DNA of 41,653 nt from Algoriphagus alkaliphilus (GTDB taxonomy: Bacteria; Bacteroidota; Bacteroidia; Cytophagales; Cyclobacteriaceae). The notes below the pieces were generated by a model. That model saw nothing but the letters and a program-made list of their open reading frames with translations. It did no database searches and had not been told where the DNA came from. A program made the position numbers and the translations under genes. The stretch covers positions 1 through 41,653 of the forward strand of contig NZ_FMXE01000040.1 of the NCBI RefSeq assembly GCF_900103735.1, given 5' to 3'. Of the stretch, positions 8,057 to 17,414 are shown piece after piece. Positions within the stretch are counted from its first letter, which is position 1, and each line of letters opens with the position of its first letter.

Positions 8057-9241
8057 ATGGTAAAAATCTGCATCCTCGGAGGAGGATTTATCGGACGTTT
8101 TTATGCGGAATCATTGATTGGAAGACGGGGAAAAGATCTCGTTCATGTCATCTATGCCAGAAGAGAAGAGACTGCCCGGAGATTTGCCACTGATTACAGT
8201 GTCCCTCATTTTTCCACGGATATGGAAGAAGCAGTGGCTCATCCTGACTCCGAGATTGTCATCATTGCCTTGCCCAATTATGTGCATGAAGCCGCTGTCA
8301 TGCTATGTGTGAAGCACAAAAAGCCGGTATTGTGTACCAAGCCGTTGGGCAGAACGGCTGAAGAAGCCCTGCGAATGACTTTGGCTTGTGAAGAGGCGGG
8401 GGTTTTTGCTGGCTATCTGGAAGATCTCTGTTATACGCCGAAGTTTTTGAAATCCGTAAAAAGTGTCGAATCGGGTGCGATTGGTCGTGTTCTTTGGGCG
8501 AAATCCCGGGAAACACATCCCGGTCCGCATTCGGATTGGTTTTGGGATATCGAAAAAGCCGGGGGAGGAGCAATCCTCGATTTGGGCTGTCACTGTGTGG
8601 AGATTTCCAGAAATTTTATTGGGAAGGAGGTCTTGCCCCTCGAAGTGATGTGTTGGGCAGACACCCAAGTGAAGCCGATCGATGCAGAGGATCATGCCAT
8701 TGGCTTGGTCAAATATGAAAATGGAGCCATTGGACAGTTTGAAGTTTCCTGGACTTTCCGTGGAGGAATGGACCTCCGGGATGAGGTCATGGGAACAGAA
8801 GGTACGATTTGGATCAATTCTTTTTTGCGAACGGGATTTGAAATGTTTTCCAGTGGAAATGGAGGAGATTATGTGGCAGAAAAGGCCGAAACTTCATCAG
8901 GTTGGCTTTTTCCCGTCGGGGATGAAGCCCATGAATTGGGCTATCCCAATATGTTTGTAGACATGTTTGATGCCTTTGAGAAAGGGACTCAACCACGAGA
9001 GACATTCTATGACGGGTATGTGGTTAATGCGATTCTGGATGCAGCTTACAAGTCTGCAAAAACCAAACTTTGGGAACCTGTTCAACTTCCGGTCTGGCGG
9101 GGAAAAAGAGGGCTTTCAAAACCCTCTGTTTACAAAGATTTCGACGAAAACCATTGGCTAATAAAAGAGGAACTCCTGCCAAATGGGGATCGAAAAACGA
9201 TCCTGAAAGATAAAAAAACGGGTGAGATCAGGACAACCTAA
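8057..9241 (+). CDS. Gfo/Idh/MocA-family NAD(P)-dependent oxidoreductase
   Basis: 394 residues. Rossmann fold at the start ([18 protein letters not shown]), then the [11 protein letters not shown] segment where the family normally has EKP, and [21 protein letters not shown] in the C-terminal alpha/beta domain. The family oxidises or reduces cyclic polyols, sugars and their derivatives with NAD(P). There is no Tat or lipoprotein signal, so it is cytoplasmic. The C-terminal extension after 340 ([15 protein letters not shown]...) is unrecognised. It follows PhyH by 73 bases; both are probably read together. Confidence 0.87.
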   Translation: MVKICILGGGFIGRFYAESLIGRRGKDLVHVIYARREETARRFATDYSVPHFSTDMEEAVAHPDSEIVIIALPNYVHEAAVMLCVKHKKPVLCTKPLGRTAEEALRMTLACEEAGVFAGYLEDLCYTPKFLKSVKSVESGAIGRVLWAKSRETHPGPHSDWFWDIEKAGGGAILDLGCHCVEISRNFIGKEVLPLEVMCWADTQVKPIDAEDHAIGLVKYENGAIGQFEVSWTFRGGMDLRDEVMGTEGTIWINSFLRTGFEMFSSGNGGDYVAEKAETSSGWLFPVGDEAHELGYPNMFVDMFDAFEKGTQPRETFYDGYVVNAILDAAYKSAKTKLWEPVQLPVWRGKRGLSKPSVYKDFDENHWLIKEELLPNGDRKTILKDKKTGEIRTT

Positions 9242-9298
9242 GCGAGCTGAAAGTTTGGGTCAATGAATACACCGACCGGGGTTCATTGAGAGTTCAAG

Positions 9299-9407
9299 AA
9301 AAAGAGGCTGTCTCAAAAGCCATTTACAGCGAATCTAACAACATTTCCAACTTCGCAACTCTCGTTGCTCAATGTGACAAACAGCAGTTATGAGACAGCC
9401 TCTTTTT
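9299..9407. repeat. 109-bp element with 17-bp perfect inverted ends (MITE-like or bidirectional terminator)
   Basis: The ends are AAAAAGAGGCTGTCTCA (9299-9315) and its exact complement (9391-9407), with a 75-base middle containing a small GCAAC/GTTGC hairpin. It lies between two convergent genes (Gfo/Idh on plus, M48 on minus), and each arm supplies a short U tract after the stem, so it may terminate both. The ends resemble insertion-sequence termini and suggest a decayed element. No target duplication is visible. A second, weaker hairpin (TCAATGAA/TTCATTGA, 9260-9289) lies just upstream. Confidence 0.7.
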
Positions 9408-9414
9408 AGTTTGA

Positions 9415-10860
9415 TTATTTCCCTACCACCTTGATCAGTGTGCCTTTTTCCACCTGATCTGTCAACAGCATTCCATTGAGGATTGCCAATTCCTCAAATC
9501 GATCGGATGGCATTTTGAAGTTTTGTAAAGCAGCCTGAAGAGTCATGCGCTGAGGAACCGTTTGGATACGGACTACATCCGGCTTGCGGTTTAGCTTATC
9601 CGAGTCTGTCAGAGCTTTGAAATTTCTGGCGGTAGAGAGGAAAACAGGCTGGTATTGCGGGAATTTCGACAGTTCGGTTACCCCCAAAATGCTGTAGGTG
9701 TTTCCTCCGTATTCGATCAGAGTAGAGAGAACCCGGATGGTTCCTTTCTCCTGTTTTTGATCTGCGATCATCATAAATGCCGGCAATCCGTTGATGGTTT
9801 CCCGTTTGGATTCTACTAATTCCAGTTTGAATTGGGTTAAAATTTTCTGGGAAATCTCTTCCATAGTTCCTGTCCCGCCAAGGGAGAATGAAATTAAAGC
9901 ATCTCCGGCTTTAGGGCCCATTTGCACCTGCTGTGGCGTGTTTTGAAAATTCCACCCCTGAGGAGTAGGAAACTCAAATTTCAACACCGGATGATAAAAG
10001 ATGTTATTCTCCACAAAACCCTGTCGCGGATCTTCACCCAAAACAATCCCATCGATTCTTTTCAGATAAGCATCACGTTTTACAATAGGATTCGTCAGCT
10101 TAAGTTTAGTTTTCCACTCTTGGGCCAATTTTGCCACGGTCACATTTCGATCGCCCGGAGATGGGTGAGTCGATAGAAATCCTGGAATTTGGTTGCCTCC
10201 CTGCTTGGCACTCTGTCTTTCTAGGGTATTAAAAAATCCGGCCATTTCGGTAGCATCATACCCAATCCGGGAAGAATATTCCACGCCCAATTCATCGGAT
10301 TGACGCTCCGCATCTCTGCCAAAGCTCAGGAGTGCAAGCTGCATTCCCTGGGACAGTGGTTCGGCGAATTGTGCAAGCTCGGGCACAAAGACCATTCCTG
10401 CAATCATTCCCAATTGTCCAAGCATTTGATTTCGCTGCTGTACCACCGAATGACGTGCGGTGACGTGGCCGATTTCATGTCCCAAAACTCCGGCAAATTC
10501 AGCCTCATTGTTGAAATGGGCCATGATTCCTCTTGTGAAATAAATGTAACCACCCGGAACTGCAAAAGCATTGATAACTGGCGAATCCACCACTTTGAAG
10601 TGATAATCCAACTTTGGGCGGTGAGAAACTGCCGCCATTTCAAGCCCTTTTTCAGTGATGAATTTTTGTAAGGCCGGATCATCATACACTCCAAAAAATG
10701 CTGAAATCTCAGGATCCGACTGTTGACCCATGCTGATTTCCTGCGCTTCGGACATCAAAACTACCTGCTTTTTCCCTGTTACTGGGTTGACGGCACAACT
10801 TGTAGCGAAGGCAATAATAGAGGCAGTTAGCAGATGCATAAAAAGGTTTATTGTTTTCAT
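9415..10860 (-). CDS. M48-family zinc metalloprotease, lipoprotein (BepA/LoiP-like)
   Basis: 481 residues. Lipoprotein signal ending FATSC with C22 as the anchor. The zinc site is HEIGH at 128-132, with the third ligand likely E190 in AERQSDELG. A metalloprotease core spans about 35-260 and includes NAFAVPGGYIYFTRGIM. The C-terminal 220 residues contain a beta-rich segment and end in a LysM-like stretch (RMTLQAALQNFKMPSDRFEELAILNGM). It is probably a periplasmic or outer-membrane quality-control protease; substrate unknown. It is a single gene converging on the Gfo/Idh gene. Confidence 0.9.
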   Translation of the reverse strand: MKTINLFMHLLTASIIAFATSCAVNPVTGKKQVVLMSEAQEISMGQQSDPEISAFFGVYDDPALQKFITEKGLEMAAVSHRPKLDYHFKVVDSPVINAFAVPGGYIYFTRGIMAHFNNEAEFAGVLGHEIGHVTARHSVVQQRNQMLGQLGMIAGMVFVPELAQFAEPLSQGMQLALLSFGRDAERQSDELGVEYSSRIGYDATEMAGFFNTLERQSAKQGGNQIPGFLSTHPSPGDRNVTVAKLAQEWKTKLKLTNPIVKRDAYLKRIDGIVLGEDPRQGFVENNIFYHPVLKFEFPTPQGWNFQNTPQQVQMGPKAGDALISFSLGGTGTMEEISQKILTQFKLELVESKRETINGLPAFMMIADQKQEKGTIRVLSTLIEYGGNTYSILGVTELSKFPQYQPVFLSTARNFKALTDSDKLNRKPDVVRIQTVPQRMTLQAALQNFKMPSDRFEELAILNGMLLTDQVEKGTLIKVVGK

Positions 10861-11072
10861 ATTTGGCGATCGATGGGTTGGGTAATCATATTTAAGTTTT
10901 AAACGCTCAAAAAATAAGCCTAGAATTATTCTGCTACTTATTGAAGTGAATTAGCGTTTTTCTTAAAGCTCATTTATTGGCCCTCTGGTAAAAGATGAGA
11001 TTCAATGTGCTGCTGAGTTATCCAAAAACAGTGATTTTTTTCCCCGTTTCCCGTCCTTGGTCTCCCTACTTT

Positions 11073-11438
11073 TCAAGGTTTTTTCTTCCCCGTGAAGGTC
11101 CCTGAGGCCATTTCTGCCAAGTCCACTTTTCCTTCCATGTCGGTAGAAGTGGCTGTTCCGTCATATGTAATCCTATTGCCCTGAATGGAGAATTCAAGGT
11201 GGATCACTTTTCCTTTGATAGTCCCTGTCACCTGAGAATCGCCCAATTGCCCGGTATAGGTTCCTGTAATTTTTTCACCGTCCTGTTTCAGAACAAAAGT
11301 TGGGGAACCACTTCCCGCATCGGTTTTTACTTCCATCACCCAAGTACCGGTCACATTGACTGAATTTTGTGCTTGTGCGGAAAATCCAATGAAAAGCAGA
11401 ATAATCATGCTGGAAAAAAGCGATTTCATATTGTTCAT
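11073..11438 (-). CDS. Small exported beta-rich protein, hypothetical
   Basis: 121 residues (or 118 from the ATG at 11429). A signal peptide ends near SAQAQ. The mature part (NVTGTWVMEVKTDAGSGSPTFVLKQDGEKITGTYTGQLGDSQVTGTIKGKVIHLEF) has alternating strands typical of a lipocalin/avidin-like beta barrel; similar small secreted proteins are common in Bacteroidota and have no assigned function. It probably resides in the periplasm. It stands alone with no operon partner. Confidence 0.72.
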   Translation of the reverse strand: MNNMKSLFSSMIILLFIGFSAQAQNSVNVTGTWVMEVKTDAGSGSPTFVLKQDGEKITGTYTGQLGDSQVTGTIKGKVIHLEFSIQGNRITYDGTATSTDMEGKVDLAEMASGTFTGKKKP

Positions 11439-11511
11439 GATCTTTAGTTTTAAATATTTTAGCTCTTCAATTTAGAGAATTATTGCCATTCGCAGGCTAC
11501 ACTTTTTATTC

Positions 11512-11710
11512 ATGGGACATCCGACATCCAACATCGGTCATTTTACATCACACATCGGTCACCTGTCCCAGACTCCGAGTATTCTTACTGCAGATCTATC
11601 GACACCCAAAACTGCCCACTGCCTAGTGCCCACATCGGTCATCCGACATCCGACATCGGACCTCCCAACCCCCAAACCTGCCTACCTCCAAACTTCCAAA
11701 CCTCCTTACC
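11512..11710. repeat. Low-complexity degenerate word array (GACATC/CATCGGTCA and CCAAAC words)
   Basis: The stretch repeats variants of ACATCCGACATC and CATCGGTCA, then shifts to CCTACCTCCAAAC words, without a fixed period. No reading frame holds through it. Related word arrays lie at 32640-32811 and 36105-36130. It adjoins the end of the aldo/keto reductase gene. Confidence 0.65.
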
Positions 11711-13159
11711 TCAAACCACCGCCTCCGCTTCAATTTCCACCAAATATTCCTCCCCAATCAAATCTGCCCTGACCATCGTATTGGCGGGCTGGATTCCGGC
11801 AAATCGCTGTCCATGAGTTCGGGAGACCGATTCCCATTGATCAGTATTTCGGATAAAAATCCGGGTTCGAACCACATCTTCCATTCGTCCGCCCAAAGAC
11901 TGAATTGCTCCTTCGATTTTGTCCAATATAAAATGTGTCTGTGCACCGGGATCATTTCCACCCATTGCCCTGCTTCCATGAGTTGCCGTAGTTCCTGAGA
12001 CTAAGATTCTATTACCTTTTTTCACTGCTCTGCTAAATCCCGCAATATCTTCCCAGATGGTCCCGCTGAGTGCTTTGGTTAGTCCATCCGAACCTTCCCT
12101 GGTCGGATAGGGCGCCGGGAAACTCGCCACATGATGGCTCAGATCGCCTGAAGCGGTGAGAAATGGAGCTTTGCGGTATTCGTCTCCACAATCTCCGGGA
12201 ATGGCAATCAAACCTGCGAGACTTGACTTCAATAGAGTCTGATCTTCCTGATCCAGTTGAAAAGAAAAGAGCTTTTGATTTTCCTCGATGTGTGCACTTT
12301 GGCCCAATCTCGCCCCAATGATCACACCACCGACGGCAGGTTGATTCATAATAAAATGACTCGCCACGGTAGCTATTCCAACCTGATGTTTTTTGGCAAT
12401 TTGATCCAAAGTTTGAAGCAGATTTTGAAATTGCTTCCAGCCTCCGGCAGCATCGATGAATCGCTTGTATTTCATCTGCGACCAGGTCAAAGAAGCATTG
12501 AGGGCAGGTTCGGGTTTACCTAGCCACTTTTCTGAAAGAAATCCTCCTGCTATAGTTCCAAAGGCCAATAACTTCACATGATGCTTCAGACAGAGCTCAG
12601 TCATTGCTCCGGCTGCCCGCTGATCCAAAAGTGAAAAACAAACCTGATTGGACACCACTTCTATCCCGGAATTCAGCACAATGCTCAAATGTGCCGTATC
12701 AAAATTGGTCAGGCCCAGATGTTTGATTAGTCCTTCTTCCTTCAACTCCTGAAGCCAAAACATGCTATCCACCCAGCTCGGATGGGAATATTGCCAAGCG
12801 TGAAACTGCATCAGGTCGATGGCATCGCTATTCATTCTTGTCAAGGCAAGTTCCACCGCTTTTCTAACCTGATCTTTGGTGATCCGATCCGGAGAAGGAA
12901 CCCACTTGGTGAAAAGCTGAGCGGCATTTTTGCCGTAAGTCTCCCTAAATACTCCAGCTATCTCCTCTGAAGAGCCATAGTGATCCGCCATGTCAAAGGA
13001 AGTGAATCCTGCATCCACATAGGATTTCATGGCTTCAGCTGCCTCTTTGGCATTGACTTTTGATCCCTCTCGCTCCATGTCTGCAATCTGCCAAAGTCCG
13101 GTGAGTGCTCTGCAAATGCTCAGGCCGGATGCAAGTTCAGTGTATTTTGAATGATTCAT
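11711..13159 (-). CDS. Aldo/keto reductase fused to a C-terminal Rid/YjgF domain
   Basis: 482 residues from the ATG at 13159; the frame is open to 13363, but that part is not conserved-looking and would run into the permease gene. Residues 1-320 form an aldo/keto reductase: D56 and Y61 (FDMADHYGSSE), K85 (LFTKW) and H120 (MQFHAW) make up the tetrad. After a linker, residues ~370-482 are a Rid domain (FSRAVKKGNRILVSGTTATHG...RIFIRN...VEIEAEAVV). The Rid arginine that removes reactive imines (Arg105 in RidA) is replaced by N in QPANTMV, so it is unlikely to be a classical deaminase. The fusion may couple a reduction to handling of an unstable carbonyl or imine product. Confidence 0.87.
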   Translation of the reverse strand: MNHSKYTELASGLSICRALTGLWQIADMEREGSKVNAKEAAEAMKSYVDAGFTSFDMADHYGSSEEIAGVFRETYGKNAAQLFTKWVPSPDRITKDQVRKAVELALTRMNSDAIDLMQFHAWQYSHPSWVDSMFWLQELKEEGLIKHLGLTNFDTAHLSIVLNSGIEVVSNQVCFSLLDQRAAGAMTELCLKHHVKLLAFGTIAGGFLSEKWLGKPEPALNASLTWSQMKYKRFIDAAGGWKQFQNLLQTLDQIAKKHQVGIATVASHFIMNQPAVGGVIIGARLGQSAHIEENQKLFSFQLDQEDQTLLKSSLAGLIAIPGDCGDEYRKAPFLTASGDLSHHVASFPAPYPTREGSDGLTKALSGTIWEDIAGFSRAVKKGNRILVSGTTATHGSRAMGGNDPGAQTHFILDKIEGAIQSLGGRMEDVVRTRIFIRNTDQWESVSRTHGQRFAGIQPANTMVRADLIGEEYLVEIEAEAVV

Positions 13160-13271
13160 TTTTAGGACTTTGTATTTCCGATTTTTAACTGGCAACCGAA
13201 ATATATTTGTTTGAATTTTTCCTGGATTTGCAGTGGACAGTTGAGGATCCTCTGTTGACGTTTTTTTTAAA

Positions 13272-14753
13272 TTATTCGGAAGGAAGAGTTGAAAATTGGG
13301 CTTTGGTGTCCACGCCCGATGCCTTGAGCTTTTTCCATTGGAAAAAGAAAATAACCGAGGCACTACTCATCACGATCAGCCAAACAGGAGTGGAGTGAAA
13401 ATACCAGGCGGAGGCAGTTGAATTCAGATCCTTGACAGTATGGATGACCAAAAATGAAAGAATCAAAATTGTCCCGCCAATGCCGATAATCAGCTGTAAT
13501 TTTCTTGACCTGAAGATACCGATTCTGGAAGCCAAAACCGGATTTTGGATTGGGAAAAGAATCACCGAAATGCACATCAATAGGAAATTGACAAGCATGG
13601 AGGTGACCATGATGTCTATCCCAAGGAAGAAGTCTCCCGCAAAGTGGCTTCCCAATATTCCGATCGAGGCGATACATCCACTCAGCATTATCGCAAAATG
13701 AGGCGTATGATGTTTTGGGTGGATTTGGGCTAAGGTTCTGGGGAAAATCCCGTCTTTTGCCCAAGAATAGACCAGTCTCGAAACGGACAAAATCATCGCC
13801 GGAAGGTCATTCAGCAAGGCAATAGCTGCTCCGAGTAAAATCAAAACTCCCAAACCCGAGGGAAGCAGATAACTGAGAATCCCTGCCGCAGTGATGTCTT
13901 TTTGCATCGCTTCCAGAGCTACAAATTGCCATGGAACGGCATGATAAACTGCGTATGTGAAGCAGATGTAAAACAGCCCAACACTCAAAATAGCCAAACC
14001 AATGGCCTTGGGAAGGTTTTTTGTTGGATTTTTAGCTTCTCCTCCAGCCTGTGCGATTGAGTCAAAACCGATAAAACTGGAGAAAAGCAAAGCTGCTGCA
14101 GATAGGAATGTCGGCCAATGAAAAGTCGTGGGCTTGAGTTCTAGCATTCTCCCTTCTTTTTCTGCCAAAGCAGCCAGAAAATCCGAATGGTCAAAGCTCA
14201 ACCCCGACACAATCACAATTCCTCCCAAGGCAAACATCAAAATCATCAAAGGAATCAGGGTTCGTTCATAGAATTTTGCCCCGAGAATATTGACATACAC
14301 AAAAACCCACAGAAAGGTAAGCGCAAGGCAAACCCGAATCCAGGGCTTTTCCAAATACTCAGCTAAATCCAGCCAATCCAATGCCACAGCCACGTCCCGA
14401 AAGAATGGAACCACCACGTATGCAATCACTCCTATTACGATCGACAGCCCAAACCATTGGGAAAAACTGGCCACAAAGCCCAAATACGGATGAATTGCCC
14501 GGCTTGCATAGAGATAGGATCCTCCCGCTCTCGGCATAGCCGAGGCTAGAATAATGTAGGCCAAAGCTGCGAAGATTGCCGGGATTGCAGCAACCAAAAA
14601 AGCAGGCAGTACATAGGGGCCGATGCCGGGCACATTGCGCTGAATCATAAACGGCACAATATAAATCGATGCCCCGATCATGGAGCAAATACCCGTAGCG
14701 GTCAATCCTAGAAGTCCGAGTTGCCGGTTGAGGTGTGGGGTTTGGAGACTCAT
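13272..14753 (-). CDS. APC-family amino acid permease
   Basis: 493 residues from the ATG at 14753 (MSLQTPHLNRQLGLLGLTA), which begins the usual cytoplasmic lead into TM1; an upstream in-frame ATG at 14948 gives an unlikely extra 65 residues. About 12 membrane segments. TM1 has the APC motif GICSMIGASIY, and PRAGGSYLYASRAI follows in TM3. SFIGFDSIAQAGGEAKNPTKNLPKAI is the TM6/loop motif. It imports or exchanges amino acids or related solutes; the substrate is not predictable. The aldo/keto reductase fusion lies 112 bases downstream on the same strand and may share a transcript. Confidence 0.88.
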   Translation of the reverse strand: MSLQTPHLNRQLGLLGLTATGICSMIGASIYIVPFMIQRNVPGIGPYVLPAFLVAAIPAIFAALAYIILASAMPRAGGSYLYASRAIHPYLGFVASFSQWFGLSIVIGVIAYVVVPFFRDVAVALDWLDLAEYLEKPWIRVCLALTFLWVFVYVNILGAKFYERTLIPLMILMFALGGIVIVSGLSFDHSDFLAALAEKEGRMLELKPTTFHWPTFLSAAALLFSSFIGFDSIAQAGGEAKNPTKNLPKAIGLAILSVGLFYICFTYAVYHAVPWQFVALEAMQKDITAAGILSYLLPSGLGVLILLGAAIALLNDLPAMILSVSRLVYSWAKDGIFPRTLAQIHPKHHTPHFAIMLSGCIASIGILGSHFAGDFFLGIDIMVTSMLVNFLLMCISVILFPIQNPVLASRIGIFRSRKLQLIIGIGGTILILSFLVIHTVKDLNSTASAWYFHSTPVWLIVMSSASVIFFFQWKKLKASGVDTKAQFSTLPSE

Positions 14754-14837
14754 TCGATACGAAAGTTGGAAGATAGAAAAAATACTAAACTCATTAAAAA
14801 ACGCTGTTAAACTTGTTACTGGCTTGAACTCAAATAA

Positions 14838-15004
14838 TTTTAAATATGTATGTCCGCTTTCTTGCCAGAAGCAAAATAATATAAGGTTTGAAGTTCCAAA
14901 AAACGAGCTGTGGACTGTTGACAGTCGTCTGTGGACGATTATCCGCAACTTTATATAGCCTAATCTTTCTTACTGGCAGGATTGCGGATAATCAAAATTT
15001 TAAA
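14838..15004 (+). repeat. MITE-like 167-bp repeat, copy A
   Basis: The left end is TTTTAAATATGTATGTCCGC and the right end, read back, is TTTAAAATTTTGATTATCCG; these are imperfect inverted ends. Inside is a block GAGCTGTGGACTGTTGACAG. A perfect 12-base pair of arms, GATTATCCGCAA (14937-14948) and its complement (14982-14993), forms a hairpin. A second copy of exactly the same length lies inverted at 31077-31243. No coding frame. It lies upstream of pta. Flanking TAA triplets could be a target duplication, but the bases are too simple to be sure. Confidence 0.78.
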
Positions 15005-15199
15005 TAAGGATTAACGTGCTGAGGCGTATTCTTTCAACAAAATTTCAAAATCAGTATAGAGAAACATTGGACTCTCCAAAAACCCCATACCCCCACAAAA
15101 AACATTATCCGAACTGATCTTTATCATAAAAATCCCGAGATTATCACTTCAATTTTGCAGGGAATTAGATTCTCAACATCCGATGTTTTTCTCAGTACC

Positions 15200-17290
15200 A
15201 TGACCAACGCCATTTACCTCACAACCACAGAGCCGTTTTCCGGAAAATCCATCTATGCGCTAGGTCTGGTGAACCTTCTTGCAGGCAAAACAGACAAAAT
15301 TTCTTATTTCAAACCGATCATCACGGTAGGAAAAAAAGAGAAAGACCGACGCTTGACTCTGATCAAAGAGCACTTCAAACTTGCCCAGCCTTACGAGGAT
15401 ATGTTTTCTTTTACGATCCAAAAGGCCTTCAAGGAAATAAACCGGAAAAATGAAGCGTTTTTGATAGATGCCATTATTGAAAAGTTTCAAAGGCTCCAGG
15501 AGAACTCGGATTTTGTGGTGGTCGAGGGGACAGACTTTGCGGGAATCAGCACCAATGTGGAGTTTAACGGTAATGTGTCTATCGCAAAAAACCTGGGTAT
15601 TCCAGCTGCAATTATCCTGACCTGTGATCATAAAACTGATTCGGAAATTGTTGAGCAAGCGATTTCCACTACCAATGCCTTTCTTTCCAATGGGGTTCAA
15701 GTCCTCACGCTCGTAGCCAACAAAGTGCAGCAGGGAAAGGAAGCTGAGCTTCGCCGAAAGTTAACAATGGCTTTGCCAAAGGAGATTCTAATCTCTGCGA
15801 TTCCTGTGCATTTAGAATTGAGCAATCCGACCATGGAGGAAATCCGTGATGCGATGGGGGCTAAGGTGTTTTTTGGAGAAAACCTCCTGACCAATCGGGT
15901 GGATCACGTCATCGTAGGAGCGATGCAGTTGCGAAATTTCCTCCAGCGATTAAAGAACAACACACTCGTAATAACCCCAGGAGATCGGGGAGACATCATC
16001 ATTGGAGCCTTGCAGGCTAATATTTCCAAGAATTTCGGAAAAATCGCAGGAATGGTTCTGTCAGGCGGTATGCTTCCGGAAGATTCCATCGTGCAGTTGG
16101 TGGAGGGATTGGAAACGGTAGTGCCCATCCTGCAGGTCGAGGAAGCGACATTTGAAGTGGTGACCAAAATCAATGACATCAAAGCCCGGATTTCAGCGGA
16201 TGACAAAGAGAAAATAGCCATTGGAATTCGACTTTTTGAGCAGGCAGTAGACGAAAAGGCGTTGACAGACAAGATTGTTGCATTTCATTCCGATGTGCTC
16301 ACGCCGCGGATGTTCCAATATCAATTGGTCAAACGCGCAAAATCAAACAAGAAGCATATCGTGCTGCCGGAAGGCGAAGATGACCGAATCCTGCAGGCAG
16401 TAGATCAGCTTGTAAAGCAGGATGTGGTTGCATTGACACTTTTGGGTAATAAAGAGACTATTGAACTGACTATTAAGCGGCTTAATCTTTCGCTTGACTT
16501 GATGTCTGTCAATGTAATAGCCCCTGTTAGTTCCGTCCGGTTTGAAGAATATGCACAGGCACTTTATGAGCTGCGCAAAAACAAAGGATTGACCATCCAA
16601 ATGGCGCGGGACCTGATGCTCGATGTGTCGTACTTTGGGACTATGATGGTCTATAAAGGTCATGCAGATGGCATGGTCAGCGGCGCGGTACATACGACCC
16701 AACACACCATTCGTCCCGCATTGCAATTTGTCAAAACCAAGCCCGGAGTTGCGACTGTCTCCTCTGTGTTTTTTATGTGTCTACCCAATCGGGTTTCCGT
16801 CTTTGGAGATTGCGCAGTAGTGCCAAATCCCTCTTCGGAACAATTGGCGGATATTGCGATTTCCTCGGCAGAATCAGCCAAAATGCTGGGCATCGAACCC
16901 AAAATCGCCATGCTATCCTATTCTTCTGGTTCCTCCGGAGAAGGCGAAGAAGTGGAGAAAGTCCGAAAAGCCACCGAACTGATTAGGTTGCGAAGACCCG
17001 ATCTCAAAGTTGAAGGCCCGATCCAATACGATGCAGCTGTTGATCCTGAAGTTGGGAAAAAGAAACTGCCAAACTCCGAAGTTGCAGGTCAGGCAAGTGT
17101 GTTGATTTTCCCTGACTTGAACACTGGAAACAACACCTACAAAGCCGTGCAGCGGGAAACCGGGGCGATCGCCATCGGCCCGATGCTGCAAGGATTGAAT
17201 AAACCAGTCAACGACCTGAGCAGGGGTTGCACCATGGTAGATGTATTTAATACGGTGGTAATCACGGCTATTCAAGCGCAAGAAAGTTAA
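15200..17290 (+). CDS. pta: Phosphate acetyltransferase
   Basis: 696 residues from the ATG at 15200; the frame runs upstream only to an unlikely TTG at 15155. The N-terminal ~230 residues are a P-loop-like domain (TTTEPFSGKSIYALGLVNLL), a DRTGG regulatory domain follows around 215-330, and the catalytic PTA_PTB domain lies at about 365-690 (KHIVLPEGEDDRI, MLSYSSGSSGEGEEVEKV, VFPDLNTGNNTYKAVQRETGA). This is the long, regulated Pta form. It interconverts acetyl-CoA and acetyl phosphate, feeding AckA, encoded 124 bases downstream, for ATP synthesis or acetate uptake. Confidence 0.96.
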   Translation: MTNAIYLTTTEPFSGKSIYALGLVNLLAGKTDKISYFKPIITVGKKEKDRRLTLIKEHFKLAQPYEDMFSFTIQKAFKEINRKNEAFLIDAIIEKFQRLQENSDFVVVEGTDFAGISTNVEFNGNVSIAKNLGIPAAIILTCDHKTDSEIVEQAISTTNAFLSNGVQVLTLVANKVQQGKEAELRRKLTMALPKEILISAIPVHLELSNPTMEEIRDAMGAKVFFGENLLTNRVDHVIVGAMQLRNFLQRLKNNTLVITPGDRGDIIIGALQANISKNFGKIAGMVLSGGMLPEDSIVQLVEGLETVVPILQVEEATFEVVTKINDIKARISADDKEKIAIGIRLFEQAVDEKALTDKIVAFHSDVLTPRMFQYQLVKRAKSNKKHIVLPEGEDDRILQAVDQLVKQDVVALTLLGNKETIELTIKRLNLSLDLMSVNVIAPVSSVRFEEYAQALYELRKNKGLTIQMARDLMLDVSYFGTMMVYKGHADGMVSGAVHTTQHTIRPALQFVKTKPGVATVSSVFFMCLPNRVSVFGDCAVVPNPSSEQLADIAISSAESAKMLGIEPKIAMLSYSSGSSGEGEEVEKVRKATELIRLRRPDLKVEGPIQYDAAVDPEVGKKKLPNSEVAGQASVLIFPDLNTGNNTYKAVQRETGAIAIGPMLQGLNKPVNDLSRGCTMVDVFNTVVITAIQAQES

Positions 17291-17414
17291 ATTCAATCAC
17301 CAATGCTCAATGATCAATTTTCAATTACCAAGAAAAGGAAGTCCTTGATAATTGAGTTTGATGATTGACCATTGAACATTTCTCAATAACTCAGTAACTT
17401 TTTATTACCTCCAA

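Noticed and set aside
11855..11880. tRNA-like T-arm sequence GGTTCGAACC
   Set aside because: It lies within the coding sequence of the Rid domain (minus strand RTRIFIRN region) and no cloverleaf surrounds it.
13160..13363. Longer N-terminus for the aldo/keto reductase fusion
   Set aside because: The extra 68 residues are not domain-like, include the intergenic repeat trace, and overlap the permease gene; the ATG at 13159 begins the conserved part.
14754..14948. Longer N-terminus for the APC permease
   Set aside because: It would read through the MITE-like repeat; the ATG at 14753 precedes TM1 in the usual way.
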